From: an uncultured Collinsella sp.
GTDB taxonomy: Bacteria > Actinomycetota > Coriobacteriia > Coriobacteriales > Coriobacteriaceae
Assembly: GCA_958405195.1 (NCBI GenBank)
Contig: CATYDM010000046.1
Location: 1 to 15,881 of the forward strand
DNA length: 15,881 nt
Direction of reading: 5' to 3'
Positions 1-7,238 of this stretch are shown here, one piece after another. The position numbers and the translations under genes were made by a program. Position 1 is the stretch's first letter. Each line of letters begins with the position of its first letter. The notes under the pieces were generated by a model that made no database searches, was not told the DNA's origin, and was given only the letters and a program-made list of their open reading frames with translations.

Positions 1-68
1 AACCCGGTGCGCCCGGCGGAACCCGGTGCGCCCGGCGGAACCCGGTGCGCCCGGCGGAACCCGGTGCA
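1..68. repeat. 19-bp tandem repeat, about 3.6 copies
   Basis: The unit AACCCGGTGCGCCCGGCGG occurs perfectly at 1-19, 20-38 and 39-57, followed by an 11-base partial copy to 68. It continues leftwards out of the window, so the copy number is unknown. The last partial copy runs into the next hairpin, whose left arm starts inside it at 63. No function is evident; it lies beyond the 3' end of the flavodiiron gene. Confidence 0.85.
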
Positions 69-112
69 CTTCTCGACCATTTTCCCTTCGAGAAATGGTC
101 GAGAAGTGCACC
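63..112. repeat. Perfect inverted repeat (20-bp arms)
   Basis: Arms 63-82 and 93-112 are exact reverse complements (starting GGTGCACTTCTCGACC) around a 10-base spacer. RNA from either strand would fold into a strong stem. There is no clear T-run on either side, so it is better described as a palindromic intergenic repeat than a proven terminator. Confidence 0.85.
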
Positions 113-138
113 GAACTTCATTTTCTGCATTGAAGTTC
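113..138. repeat. Small hairpin, 8-bp arms
   Basis: GAACTTCA (113-120) and TGAAGTTC (131-138) are perfect reverse complements around a 10-base loop. It abuts the preceding palindrome without a gap, so 63-138 forms a two-stem module. Confidence 0.6.
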
Positions 139-184
139 GCCATGCGCGGAAGCTGGAATGCGTCCCCGGGGCTCAAATGCACAC

Positions 185-219
185 GCCCGGCCTCCGTTCG
201 CATTGAACGAAGACCGGGC
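185..219 (-). terminator. Probable hairpin terminator of the flavodiiron gene
   Basis: Arms 185-199 and 205-219 pair over 15 positions with a 5-base loop. The two non-Watson-Crick positions are C-A on plus-strand RNA but G-U wobble on minus-strand RNA, so the stem is intact only in the transcript of the minus-strand gene ending at 256. No good U-tract follows, so efficiency is uncertain. Confidence 0.5.
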
Positions 220-255
220 ACGGACAAGAAGGCTTTAAGCACGGGCAATGCGGCT

Positions 256-1440
256 TTAGGCGCGGGCGGCCTCGATCATCTTGCGCACCGTGTCCTGCAG
301 CTCGGCGAGGTTCTCCTCGCTCGGGATCCACTGCTGCGCAACCACCGGCACGGGCAGCTGGAACTTGGCGTTCTCGAGCTCGGCATACACCTGCTTGGGG
401 CCAAGCGGCGCCCAACCATAGGAGCCAAATGCCAGGCCGATGCGCTGCTCGTTCTTGGGCGAAAGACCGCGCATGTAGGTGAGGAAGCTCGCGATGGTGG
501 GCAGCATGTTGGAGTTGAGGGTCGGAGAGCCCACCGCGACGTACTTGGCGTCGCACATGTACAGCATGATGTTCGAGATGTGGGTGGTCTTAACGTCCAC
601 GAGCTGCGCGGAAACCCCCTCGGCAATAAACGCGTCGCAGATCTCGCGCGCCATGGACTCGGTGGAGTGCCACATGGAGTCGAACACGACGACGGCCTTC
701 TCCTCGGTCTGATACGTGGTCCAGGCCTCGTACTTCTCCAAAATCTCATCGATGTGGGAGCGCCAGATGCAGCCGTGGCTCGGGGCGATCATCTTGAGGT
801 CGAGCCCCTTGACGGCTTCGAGCGCCTTGTGAGCCTGCATGCCGTAGGGCCACACGATGTTGGCGTAGTACTTCTTGGCCTGCTTGAAGATCTCGCACAG
901 GTCGTTCTCGTCGTCAAAGCGCTTGGTGGTGGCAAAATGCTGGCCAAACGCGTCGTTGGAGAACAGAATCTGGTCCACGTCGGAGTAGGTGACCATGTTG
1001 TCCGGCCAATGAACCATGGGGGTGGTCACAAAGGTGAGCGTGCGCTCGCCAATGCACAGGGTGTCGCCGCTCTTGACGGGAGTCGCCTCGATGCCAAAGT
1101 GCGCACGGACCTCGTTCACGCCCGCGCCCGCCGACGCGTAAATCGTGGCGTTGGGGGCGATGCGGTGGATCACGGGCAGGGAGCCGGAGTGGTCCATCTC
1201 CACGTGGTTGGTAATGACCACGTCGATCTTGGCGGGATCGACCACCTGCGAGATGCGTTGCACGAGCTCATCCGAGAACGTGGCTTTGCACGTATCGATG
1301 AGGGTGACCTTCTCATCCATGATGAGGTAGGCGTTATAGGTGATGCCGCGCTCGGTGGTATAGCCGTGGAACAGGCGCTCGTTCCAGTCGATGCCGCCAA
1401 CCCACCAAACCTTTGGGGAAATCTCAATCGCGTTCAGCAT
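256..1440 (-). CDS. fprA: Flavodiiron protein (A-type flavoprotein, FprA-like)
   Basis: Encodes 394 residues, the usual length of a two-domain flavodiiron protein. The N-terminal metallo-beta-lactamase-like domain (about 1-245) carries a complete diiron ligand set: H79, E81 and D83 in NHVEMDH, H144 in VHWPD, D163 in SNDAFG and H222 in SHG. The flavodoxin domain (about 248-394) starts with VVVFDSMWHSTESMA, the FMN phosphate-binding loop. Family members are cytoplasmic and reduce O2 to water and/or NO to N2O with electrons from rubredoxin or similar carriers. An oxygen-scavenging role in an anaerobe is the likely job, but NO versus O2 preference cannot be read from sequence. The ATG at 1440 is preceded by GGAGAAAGGGA. 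No rubredoxin gene is adjacent and the gene looks monocistronic. Confidence 0.95.
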   Translation of the reverse strand: MLNAIEISPKVWWVGGIDWNERLFHGYTTERGITYNAYLIMDEKVTLIDTCKATFSDELVQRISQVVDPAKIDVVITNHVEMDHSGSLPVIHRIAPNATIYASAGAGVNEVRAHFGIEATPVKSGDTLCIGERTLTFVTTPMVHWPDNMVTYSDVDQILFSNDAFGQHFATTKRFDDENDLCEIFKQAKKYYANIVWPYGMQAHKALEAVKGLDLKMIAPSHGCIWRSHIDEILEKYEAWTTYQTEEKAVVVFDSMWHSTESMAREICDAFIAEGVSAQLVDVKTTHISNIMLYMCDAKYVAVGSPTLNSNMLPTIASFLTYMRGLSPKNEQRIGLAFGSYGWAPLGPKQVYAELENAKFQLPVPVVAQQWIPSEENLAELQDTVRKMIEAARA

Positions 1441-1484
1441 GCTTGGTCCCTTTCTCCATGCTCAAGCTGATGACTCGAGACAGC

Positions 1485-1511
1485 ATAATAGCACGCAAAA
1501 ATGGCAGGCAA
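1485..1511 (-). promoter_or_regulatory. Putative promoter of the flavodiiron gene
   Basis: Reading the minus strand, TTGCCT (1506-1511) is followed after 15 bases by TATTAT (1485-1490), preceded by TGC as an extended -10 motif. It lies about 45 bases upstream of the ATG at 1440. The short spacer is compatible with an extended -10 promoter. Position and sequence only; not tested. Confidence 0.5.
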
Positions 1512-1838
1512 CCCGTGCCGATTTACCCGCACACGGCATCTTGTCCGCACTGCTGTCCACGGGGCAGCGGCGCGGTGCGGGGCGCATGGCAACGTCCGCT
1601 GGCACGCGGCAAATCCCGCTGCAACACCGCGACAACGCTGCGCACGGGTCGCGCCGACGCCACCGCACGGGCATATGTGGCAGAGTGCCTGTCGGAGCCC
1701 CGCAGCGAAACCCTCGTCGCAATCCCGCGGCACCGCCCTCGTCTTCCGCGTGCTCCCCGTCATCCATGGGAAACGTGCGATATGCCCAGAACGGCCGTGC
1801 GCAGCCCTTACCAGAGGGGCGGCCCCCAAAGCCCCTGG
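1512..1838. other. GC-rich spacer without a convincing gene
   Basis: All open frames here are short, arginine/alanine/proline-rich and without recognisable domains. I searched downstream of the helix-turn-helix gene for an IS3 OrfB (DDE) reading frame and saw none. A bulged hairpin at 1811-1838 (CCAGAGGGGC and GCCCCTGG arms) immediately follows the stop of that gene and may end its transcript. It has no U-tract. Confidence 0.5.
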
Positions 1839-2234
1839 CTACTCCTCGCGCAGGTGCTTGGGCTTGACGCCGCGCGGCTTGTTGACCAGCGCCTCCGGAC
1901 CGCGCTCGCGATATTGGCGGCACCAGGTCTTGATTGAGGACTCGCTGGGGATGCCGTGCTTGACCATGACCTCGCGCACGGTCATGCCGTTTTCGAGACG
2001 GTCTTTGACGGCGGAGAGCTTGAGCTCAAAGGGGTACACGCGATGGCGCGTCCCGGCGTTGAGAACCGCGGCGCGACCGCCCACCGCGTACGCGCGCGCC
2101 CACTGGCGAGCCGTGGCGTCGGGAATGCCGAGCTTTGAAGCAAGAGCGCGATGGCCCGCGCCCTCAGATAGCGCAGCTACCGCCTGACGGCGCACCTTGG
2201 CGGTATACACCCGCCCCGTTTTCTGTTCGGCCAC
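1839..2234 (-). CDS. Orphan IS3/IS150-type OrfA-like helix-turn-helix protein
   Basis: With the GTG start at 2234 the product is 131 residues. It has two helix-turn-helix units: one around AVAALSEGAGHRALASKLGI with ATARQWARAY, and a second around MTVREVMVKHGIPSESSIKT followed by WCRQYRERG. This is the DNA-binding half seen in IS3/IS150-like OrfA proteins. The frame stays open to an ATG at 2384, but the GTG at 2234 has AGAGGTGA a few bases upstream, and a TATACT -10-like box at 2296-2301 would lie inside the longer version. No OrfB and no flanking IS ends were found, so it is either a relic or a domesticated DNA-binding protein. Confidence 0.65.
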   Translation of the reverse strand: MAEQKTGRVYTAKVRRQAVAALSEGAGHRALASKLGIPDATARQWARAYAVGGRAAVLNAGTRHRVYPFELKLSAVKDRLENGMTVREVMVKHGIPSESSIKTWCRQYRERGPEALVNKPRGVKPKHLREE

Positions 2235-2403
2235 AACATTCACCTCTTGACTCGCTCGTGCTCGCACCGCGGATATCCATCGTTTGATTTGAGCCAGTAT
2301 AGCCGCTCCCCTATAAAATCCCACTAGGAAAACAGGCATATCGAAAAGCGCACAGGGACAGCACAGATGTGACTTTATGAACAATTGTTACTTGCGAGAC
2401 GCC

Positions 2404-2436
2404 ACCTCAGAAAGGGGACAGGCACCAAATTGAGGT
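2404..2436 (+). repeat. Dispersed 33-bp ACCTCA...TGAGGT repeat, copy 1
   Basis: Runs from ACCTCAGAAAGGGGACAGGC to TTGAGGT. The ends are reverse complements (ACCTCA/TGAGGT). The same unit recurs at 3013, 7181 and 8923, with degenerate or truncated copies at about 2781-2912, 8975, 9915 and 10204. Here it lies upstream of the orphan helix-turn-helix gene. Confidence 0.85.
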
Positions 2437-2546
2437 CGCTTCGTTTTTGAGGTCGTTTCGTTGGGCTTTGGCGTGGCGCGGGGCTGCAGCGTCGACCGTA
2501 CCATGTTGGGCGCTCGTTACCTTAGGCACCCGCTACCGCTTCGTTT

Positions 2547-2592
2547 TGTAGGCCGCAGGGGCCGGAATGTGTAGCCCGCAGGGGCCGGAATG
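2547..2592. repeat. Two tandem 23-bp repeats
   Basis: Copies 2547-2569 and 2570-2592 differ at one base (TGTAGG versus TGTAGC at the start, both continuing CCGCAGGGGCCGGAATG). They directly abut the left end of the inverted-repeat element at 2594. Confidence 0.8.
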
Positions 2593-2593
2593 C

Positions 2594-2718
2594 AAAATGT
2601 GTGGGGTTTAGCCGGGGGTACTCGAGTACAGAGACTATTTCCGGGGTCATTTCCGCAGGAAAAGGGCGGCGAGGGGGGCGGGGCTACCCGGCCCGCCCGG
2701 ATAAACCCCGCACATTTT
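2594..2718. mobile_element. 125-bp MITE-like element with 23-bp terminal inverted repeats
   Basis: Left arm 2594-2616 (AAAATGTGTGGGGTTTA...) and right arm 2696-2718 match as reverse complements at 21 of 23 positions. The interior has no coding potential and includes a perfect 12-bp palindrome GTACTCGAGTAC at 2618-2629 plus a G-rich stretch. No transposase gene is present and no clear target-site duplication was seen, so non-autonomous mobility is an inference; a structured intergenic RNA repeat is the alternative. Confidence 0.55.
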
Positions 2719-2780
2719 AATTTCCAACACCCCGCCGCGCGTTTCGCGGGCCTCGGATTGGGGGCCTCGGATTAAGGACG

Positions 2781-2912
2781 GGTGCCAATCTGAGGTCCAA
2801 ATCTGAGGTCAGGGGCCCCACCTCAGATCGGGGGCGGGCGCTAATCTGAGGTCAGGGCTTCACCTCAGGTTGGTGCCGACCCCCTCCAATTGGTGCCAGG
2901 CGCTAATCTGAG
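2781..2912. repeat. Cluster of degenerate copies of the TGAGGT repeat
   Basis: CTGAGGT or its complement appears at 2790-2796, 2803-2809, 2820-2826, 2846-2852, 2862-2868 and a truncated form at 2909-2912, each next to GGTGCCAAT/GGCGCTAAT-like sequence. The order and orientation are scrambled, as if several units inserted into or recombined with each other. Confidence 0.7.
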
Positions 2913-2917
2913 TTTTC

Positions 2918-3013
2918 GGCGCGCCTGTGCCCGATGTCATCAAGCGGGCCTTGGCCGCCAAGGGCTTTTTGCCCGAAGTCCTCCCATGTGAAAAGGACGA
3001 CCCAAACGCCCGA
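2918..3013 (+). pseudogene. Possible short coding relic between inverted repeats
   Basis: The plus-strand frame starting GGC at 2918 reads a protein-like stretch of about 30 residues (VPDVIKRALAAKGFLPEVL, then PCEKDDPNA). Its composition is unlike the repeats around it. It has no start codon or ribosome site and is bracketed by 16-bp perfect inverted arms of the dispersed repeat (2897-2912 and 3015-3030). I do not recognise the parent gene. Confidence 0.25.
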
Positions 3014-3062
3014 CCTCAGATTAGCGCCTGTCCCCTTTCTGAGCGCCCGTCCCCGCTCTGAG
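3013..3062 (-). repeat. Dispersed repeat, copy 2 plus partial tandem copy, 3' of nrdA
   Basis: On the plus strand it reads ACCTCAGATTAGCGCCTGTCCCCTTTCTGAG, followed by a second partial unit ending CCGCTCTGAGG. It lies 9 bases beyond the nrdA stop at 3072. A transcript-end or mRNA 3'-protection role is possible but unproven. Confidence 0.8.
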
Positions 3063-3071
3063 GCGGCTCGC

Positions 3072-5831
3072 TTACGCCGAGCAGGATTCGCACTCCTCGA
3101 CCTCGAGCGACTTGCTCCGCACGTAGTACACCGTCTTGACGCCCTGGCGCCACGCCCCGATATACAGGTCGAGCACTTGGCGCAAAGTGTAGTCGTTGGT
3201 GATGTAGAGGTTCATCGACTGCGCCTGGTCGATGTGGCGCTGCCGCATGCCGGCGGCGCGAATGCTCCAGTGCTGATCGATGTAGTGCGCGGGCTTGTAG
3301 TACCAATAGGTCTGCGGCGAGAGCTCCGGCGCGACGCGCGGCAACATGGCGCCCTTCTTCTCCTCAAGGAAGAACTTGCGCATGATGGGATCGATGCCCG
3401 GCGTGGTGCCCGAGAGGATGGACGTCGAGCTGGTGGGCGCGATCGCCAGCAGGTAGGCGTTGCGCACGCCGTGCTCGGCGACGCGCGCGGCAAGCTCGCC
3501 CCAACGCTTGGAACCGATGGCTCCCTCGCGGACGGCAACGGCAGACGCGGCCTCGGGCTCAGAGCCATCGCACGGCAAGGGGCAGTAGCCGCGCTTGGCA
3601 AAGTACGCGCCGGACTGCCACTCGCTCCCCTCGAACACCCCGTTGGCGCCGCGCTCCTCGGCCAGGCGCTCGCTCGCGCAAATCGCATGGTAGTTGATGC
3701 GCTCGAACACCTCGTCCACCAAACGCAGGTGCTCCTCGCTCTCCCAGCTCACCCCACGGCGGGCCAGCATGTGGTGATACCCCGAGACCCCCAAGCCAAT
3801 GGAGCGGTACCGGTGGTTGGTGATGCGCGCATAGGGCAGCGCGTAGAAGTTGAGGTCGATCACGTTGTCGAGCGCGCGCACCGCGGTCTCGATCACCCGG
3901 CCCATGGCGGCGTCGTCCTCAACCGGCAGGCGACCGAGCGAGAGGCTCGCCAGGTTGCAAACGACAAAGTCGCCGGGGCGCGTGGTGGTGACCACCACGG
4001 TATCGCCGTCCTCGGTACGCACCTCGCGCGTGACCTCTTGGATGGCGCTCGTGTTCTGCGCGATCTCGGTGCACAGGTTGGAGCAGTAGATGACGCCCTC
4101 GTGGCTGTTGGGATTCGCGCGGTTCACCGTGTCGCGCATGAACGCGAACGGCGTGCCGGTCTCGACGGCGCTTTTGAGAATCAGGCGCACCAGGTCCTTG
4201 ATGAGGATGGTGCGCGTGGGAATGCGGGGGTCGGCCACGCAGTCGCGGTAGCGGCGCTCCCACTCCTCGCCGTAGCTGTCCTCCAGCGCGTAGCCCTTGA
4301 TGGTGAGGATGTCGTGCGGGCACATGAGGTGCCACTGCTGGTCAAGGCTCTCCTCCGCCATGCGCCAGAACAGATCCGGGTAACACACGGCCGGAAAAAC
4401 GTCGTGAGCCTTCATGCGGTCATCGCCGTTGTTGGTGCGCAGGTTGAGGAACTCCGGCAAGTCGCGGTGCCACGCATCGAGGTACACGGCGACCGCGCCC
4501 TGGCGCATGCCGAGCTGATCGACCGCCACGGCCGTGTCGTTGATGACGCGGATCCAGCGGATCACGCCGCCCGCAACGCCCTCAAACCCGCGGATGCTGC
4601 CTCCCGTTGCGCGCACTTTGCCCAGGTACATGCCCATACCACCACCATATTTGCTCACCTGGGCAAAGTTGTCGATGCTACGGTAGATTCCCACCAGCGA
4701 GTCGGGCACGGTGTCGATAAAGCAGCTGGAGAGCTGATGGTCGGGCTTGCGCGCGTTGCTCATGGTGGGCGTGGCCATGGTGACCTCGAGGCGGCTCAGC
4801 ATGTCATAAAAACGCCTGACCCATGCAAGGCGCTGGGCAGGCGGCTCGTTCATGGCGAGGTGGAGGGCGATGCCCAAAAACATCTCCTGCGGGCTCTCGA
4901 GCGGCGTGTGGTCGTGGCCATGAATGACGTATCGGCGAATGAGCAGGTCGAGACCCGAATAGGTGAACAGCTCGTCGCGCAAGGGATCCATGTAGGTCGC
5001 GGTTTGGTCGAGCTCCGCGCCCGAATAGGCCGCCAAGATGTAGGCGCCGTACAGCCCTTGGTCGGTCAGGTGATGGATGAGCTGCGAGAACGTCTCAATG
5101 CCGAGCGTCGAGCGCGCTGCGGCAAGGTCGCGGGCGAACGCGAAGTCGCGCAACCGGGCCGCGATGAACTCCCATCGGGGGGCCTCTTGGCTGGTCAGCT
5201 CGATCGCCGCGCGGATGAGTGCCTCGAGCCGCGCGGGCGCGTCTTGCCCCTCCCCCGTGAACGTGCGGAACCGGGCGGACAGCACCGCCAGATCGTACGC
5301 CTCCTCGGGAAAATCGCGCTGGATGCGCGCCAAAACGTCATCAACTCCATCGACCGCCACGGCGCTGGTGAGCTCCAGGCGGGCGGCGCGCTTCTCCGCA
5401 CGATGGTGACGATACAAGATGTAGTTCTTGGCGACCTCAAAGTGCCCGCGCTCCATGAGGGCGCGCTCCACCAGGTCCTGAATGTCCTCGACGCTCTGGA
5501 TTGCCGAGGTCGACATGGAGCGCTCGACCATCTCGAGCAGGGCGAGGAGCTCGTCTTCCTGGTCGGCAGCGGGGCGCTCGGTGTGGGCCTCGGAGCGCTC
5601 GCGGGACAGCTGGCCGTCAGGGCCTGCCGGCGCATCGGGACGCTGGTCGTTCGCGGCGGCCTGCGTGCCCGAACGTTGCCAGCCGGCATCGCCGTACACG
5701 TCGGCGAATGCGCGGCGCATCGCCTCGATGATCTTGCCCGGCTCGTACGGCTCCGTCCTGCCGTCGCGCTTCCTGATAACGCCCGCAGCGGTGCGCTCCA
5801 AAACTGACGCGCCGCTCTCCACGTGCTCCAT
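3072..5831 (-). CDS. nrdA: Class I ribonucleotide reductase, alpha (large) subunit
   Basis: Reduces ribonucleoside diphosphates to deoxyribonucleotides, using the radical supplied by NrdB. The start at 5831 is chosen because GGGGAG lies five bases before it; an ATG five codons earlier lacks such a site. In the 919-residue product an ATP-cone begins with VIRKRDGRTEPYEPGKIIEA near residue 18. Catalytic residues are complete: C370 and C625 (redox pair, in SSCFI and FVVCNLASL), N585/C587/E589 in SNLCTEI, the tyrosine pair Y902-Y903 in TVYYVRS, and C-terminal C914/C917 (ECESC) for re-reduction. A hydrophilic insert at about residues 50-95 splits the ATP-cone. nrdB is divergent, not downstream. No nrdH or nrdI is nearby, which argues against a typical class Ib operon. 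Confidence 0.95.
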   Translation of the reverse strand: MEHVESGASVLERTAAGVIRKRDGRTEPYEPGKIIEAMRRAFADVYGDAGWQRSGTQAAANDQRPDAPAGPDGQLSRERSEAHTERPAADQEDELLALLEMVERSMSTSAIQSVEDIQDLVERALMERGHFEVAKNYILYRHHRAEKRAARLELTSAVAVDGVDDVLARIQRDFPEEAYDLAVLSARFRTFTGEGQDAPARLEALIRAAIELTSQEAPRWEFIAARLRDFAFARDLAAARSTLGIETFSQLIHHLTDQGLYGAYILAAYSGAELDQTATYMDPLRDELFTYSGLDLLIRRYVIHGHDHTPLESPQEMFLGIALHLAMNEPPAQRLAWVRRFYDMLSRLEVTMATPTMSNARKPDHQLSSCFIDTVPDSLVGIYRSIDNFAQVSKYGGGMGMYLGKVRATGGSIRGFEGVAGGVIRWIRVINDTAVAVDQLGMRQGAVAVYLDAWHRDLPEFLNLRTNNGDDRMKAHDVFPAVCYPDLFWRMAEESLDQQWHLMCPHDILTIKGYALEDSYGEEWERRYRDCVADPRIPTRTILIKDLVRLILKSAVETGTPFAFMRDTVNRANPNSHEGVIYCSNLCTEIAQNTSAIQEVTREVRTEDGDTVVVTTTRPGDFVVCNLASLSLGRLPVEDDAAMGRVIETAVRALDNVIDLNFYALPYARITNHRYRSIGLGVSGYHHMLARRGVSWESEEHLRLVDEVFERINYHAICASERLAEERGANGVFEGSEWQSGAYFAKRGYCPLPCDGSEPEAASAVAVREGAIGSKRWGELAARVAEHGVRNAYLLAIAPTSSTSILSGTTPGIDPIMRKFFLEEKKGAMLPRVAPELSPQTYWYYKPAHYIDQHWSIRAAGMRQRHIDQAQSMNLYITNDYTLRQVLDLYIGAWRQGVKTVYYVRSKSLEVEECESCSA

Positions 5832-5859
5832 TGCATCTCCCCACATGTCACGCGGCGGA

Positions 5860-5905
5860 GCACTATATATAGATGCTCGCCGTCACAGTAATCAATATGT
5901 CGTGA
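5860..5905. promoter_or_regulatory. Paired NrdR-box-like sites over the nrdA promoter
   Basis: Box 1 (5860-5875) contains CTATATATAG, an exact match to the core of the NrdR consensus acaCwAtATaTwGtgt. Box 2 (5890-5905) contains CAATATGTCG, 8 of 10 core matches. They start 30 bp apart, close to three helical turns, as NrdR pairs normally do. On the minus strand TTGATT (5890-5895) and TATATA (5866-5871) form a promoter with an 18-base spacer, so the boxes cover its -35 and -10. Repression of nrdA by NrdR when dATP is high is the expected outcome; control of nrdB from the same sites is possible. Confidence 0.7.
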
Positions 5906-5942
5906 GTGTAAGCATAGCCTAACTGTTTCCCGTTTTGTATCG

Positions 5943-5948
5943 TATACT
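5943..5948 (+). promoter_or_regulatory. Candidate -10 box for nrdB
   Basis: TATACT lies 114 bases upstream of the nrdB ATG in an AT-rich patch. No good -35 hexamer is present at the expected distance, so activation or a different start site is possible. Confidence 0.3.
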
Positions 5949-6062
5949 AAAAGCCCAAAGCAAGCGCACGCCACCGGATCGACAGCCCCGCCGGCGGACC
6001 GCGCGCCGTCGGGTTGACAGCCCTCCACCCTCGGCGCCCCGCCGATCAAGAAAGGACCAGCC

Positions 6063-7121
6063 ATGACCATCGAAGAGAGCCAGCCGCTCGTCAAAAAACC
6101 CCTGTTCAACCCGGACGGCGACCTCGACGTGCGCGATCGCCGCATGATCGGCGGCAACACCACCAACCTCAACGACTTCAACAACATGAAGTACCCCTGG
6201 GTCTCGAGCTGGTACCGCCAGGCCATGAACAACTTTTGGATCCCCGAGGAGATCAACCTCACCCAAGATGTGAAGGATTACCCGCGCCTCACCGCCGCCG
6301 AACGGGCCGCCTATGACAAGATCCTGTCATTCCTCGTGTTCCTGGACTCCCTGCAGTCGGCCAACCTCCCCAACATCGCCGAGTACATCACGGCAAACGA
6401 GGTCAATCTCTGCCTGTCCATCCAGGCGTTCCAGGAAAGCGTGCACTCGCAGAGCTACTCCTACATGCTCGACACCATCTGCGACCCGGCCAAGCGCAAC
6501 GAGATCCTCTATCAGTGGAAAACCGATGAGCACCTGTTGGCACGCAACACGTTCATCGGCAACCTCTACAACGAGTTCCAGGAGCGCCGCGACGCCCGCA
6601 CGTTCCTACGCGTCCTCATGGCGAACTTCATTTTGGAGGGCGTGTACTTTTACTCCGGCTTCATGTTCTTCTACAACCTGGCACGCATGGGCAAGATGCC
6701 TGGCAGTGCGCAGGAGATCCGCTACATCAACCGCGACGAGAACACGCACCTCTGGCTGTTCCGCAACATCATCCTAGAGCTGCAGAAGGAGGAACCGCAG
6801 CTGTTCACCAGCGAAAACGTCGAGATACTCCGGCAGATGCTCGAGGAGGGCGTGCGCCAGGAGATCGCCTGGGGCCGCTACGTGCTGGGGGACGCCATCC
6901 CCGGCCTGACGGGGGACATGGTTGAGGGCTACATCAAGTACCTGGGCAACCTGCGCTGGAGCTCGCTGGGATTTGGCCAGCTCTACGAGGGCTATCGCAG
7001 CGAGCCCGAGGACATGGCGTGGGTGAGCCAGTACTCGAACGCCAACATGGTGAAGACGGACTTCTTCGAGGCAAAGAGCACCGCATACGCCAAGAGCACG
7101 GCCCTGGTCGACGACCTGTAG
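6063..7121 (+). CDS. nrdB: Class I ribonucleotide reductase, beta (radical) subunit
   Basis: A 352-residue R2 protein of normal length that generates and stores the tyrosyl radical used by NrdA. All expected residues are visible: D95 (FLDSLQ), E125 and H128 (QESVHSQSY), E192 (ILEGVYFY), and E226 and H229 (NRDENTHLW) as metal ligands, with Y132 in SQSY as the radical tyrosine. The conventional tyrosine argues against the Phe-substituted class Ic type. AAGAAAGGA precedes the ATG at 6063. The gene is transcribed away from nrdA across a 231-bp spacer with NrdR-like sites, so the two subunits are probably co-regulated from a shared regulatory region rather than as one transcript. Confidence 0.95.
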   Translation: MTIEESQPLVKKPLFNPDGDLDVRDRRMIGGNTTNLNDFNNMKYPWVSSWYRQAMNNFWIPEEINLTQDVKDYPRLTAAERAAYDKILSFLVFLDSLQSANLPNIAEYITANEVNLCLSIQAFQESVHSQSYSYMLDTICDPAKRNEILYQWKTDEHLLARNTFIGNLYNEFQERRDARTFLRVLMANFILEGVYFYSGFMFFYNLARMGKMPGSAQEIRYINRDENTHLWLFRNIILELQKEEPQLFTSENVEILRQMLEEGVRQEIAWGRYVLGDAIPGLTGDMVEGYIKYLGNLRWSSLGFGQLYEGYRSEPEDMAWVSQYSNANMVKTDFFEAKSTAYAKSTALVDDL

Positions 7122-7127
7122 GCACGC

Positions 7128-7150
7128 CGCTGCCTCAGGGGGGGCAGGCG
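7128..7150 (+). terminator. Weak hairpin after nrdB
   Basis: CGCTGCC (7128-7134) pairs with GGCAGGCG (7143-7150) with one bulged base, starting 6 bases after the nrdB stop. It is followed by ATGATTT rather than a proper T-run, so termination efficiency is doubtful. The repeat at 7181 may contribute. Confidence 0.3.
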
Positions 7151-7180
7151 ATGATTTAAGGTCGGGTCGCGCGGCGCGCC

Positions 7181-7237
7181 ACCTCAAATTAGTGCCTGTC
7201 CCCTTTCTGAGGTGAGCGCCCATCCCCTTTCTGAGGT
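7181..7237 (-). repeat. Dispersed repeat, copy 3 with a tandem partial unit, between nrdB and kinase 3' ends
   Basis: A full unit (7181-7213, ACCTCAAATTAGTGCCTGTC to TGAGGT) is followed by a second unit missing its first third (7214-7237). It fills the space between two convergent genes: nrdB ends at 7121 and the kinase stop codon begins at 7239, one base after the repeat. Confidence 0.85.
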
Positions 7238-7238
7238 G

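Noticed and set aside
1..68. CRISPR array
   Set aside because: The units are directly contiguous with no spacers, so it is a simple tandem repeat.
7..1470. A 487-codon plus-strand open frame
   Set aside because: Antisense to the flavodiiron gene, begins within the tandem repeat, and has no ribosome site or domain.
2934..5807. A 957-codon plus-strand open frame
   Set aside because: It is the antisense shadow of nrdA: GC-rich codon use leaves the opposite frame open. Its product is rich in Arg, His, Val and Gly with no domain, while the minus strand shows every NrdA catalytic residue.
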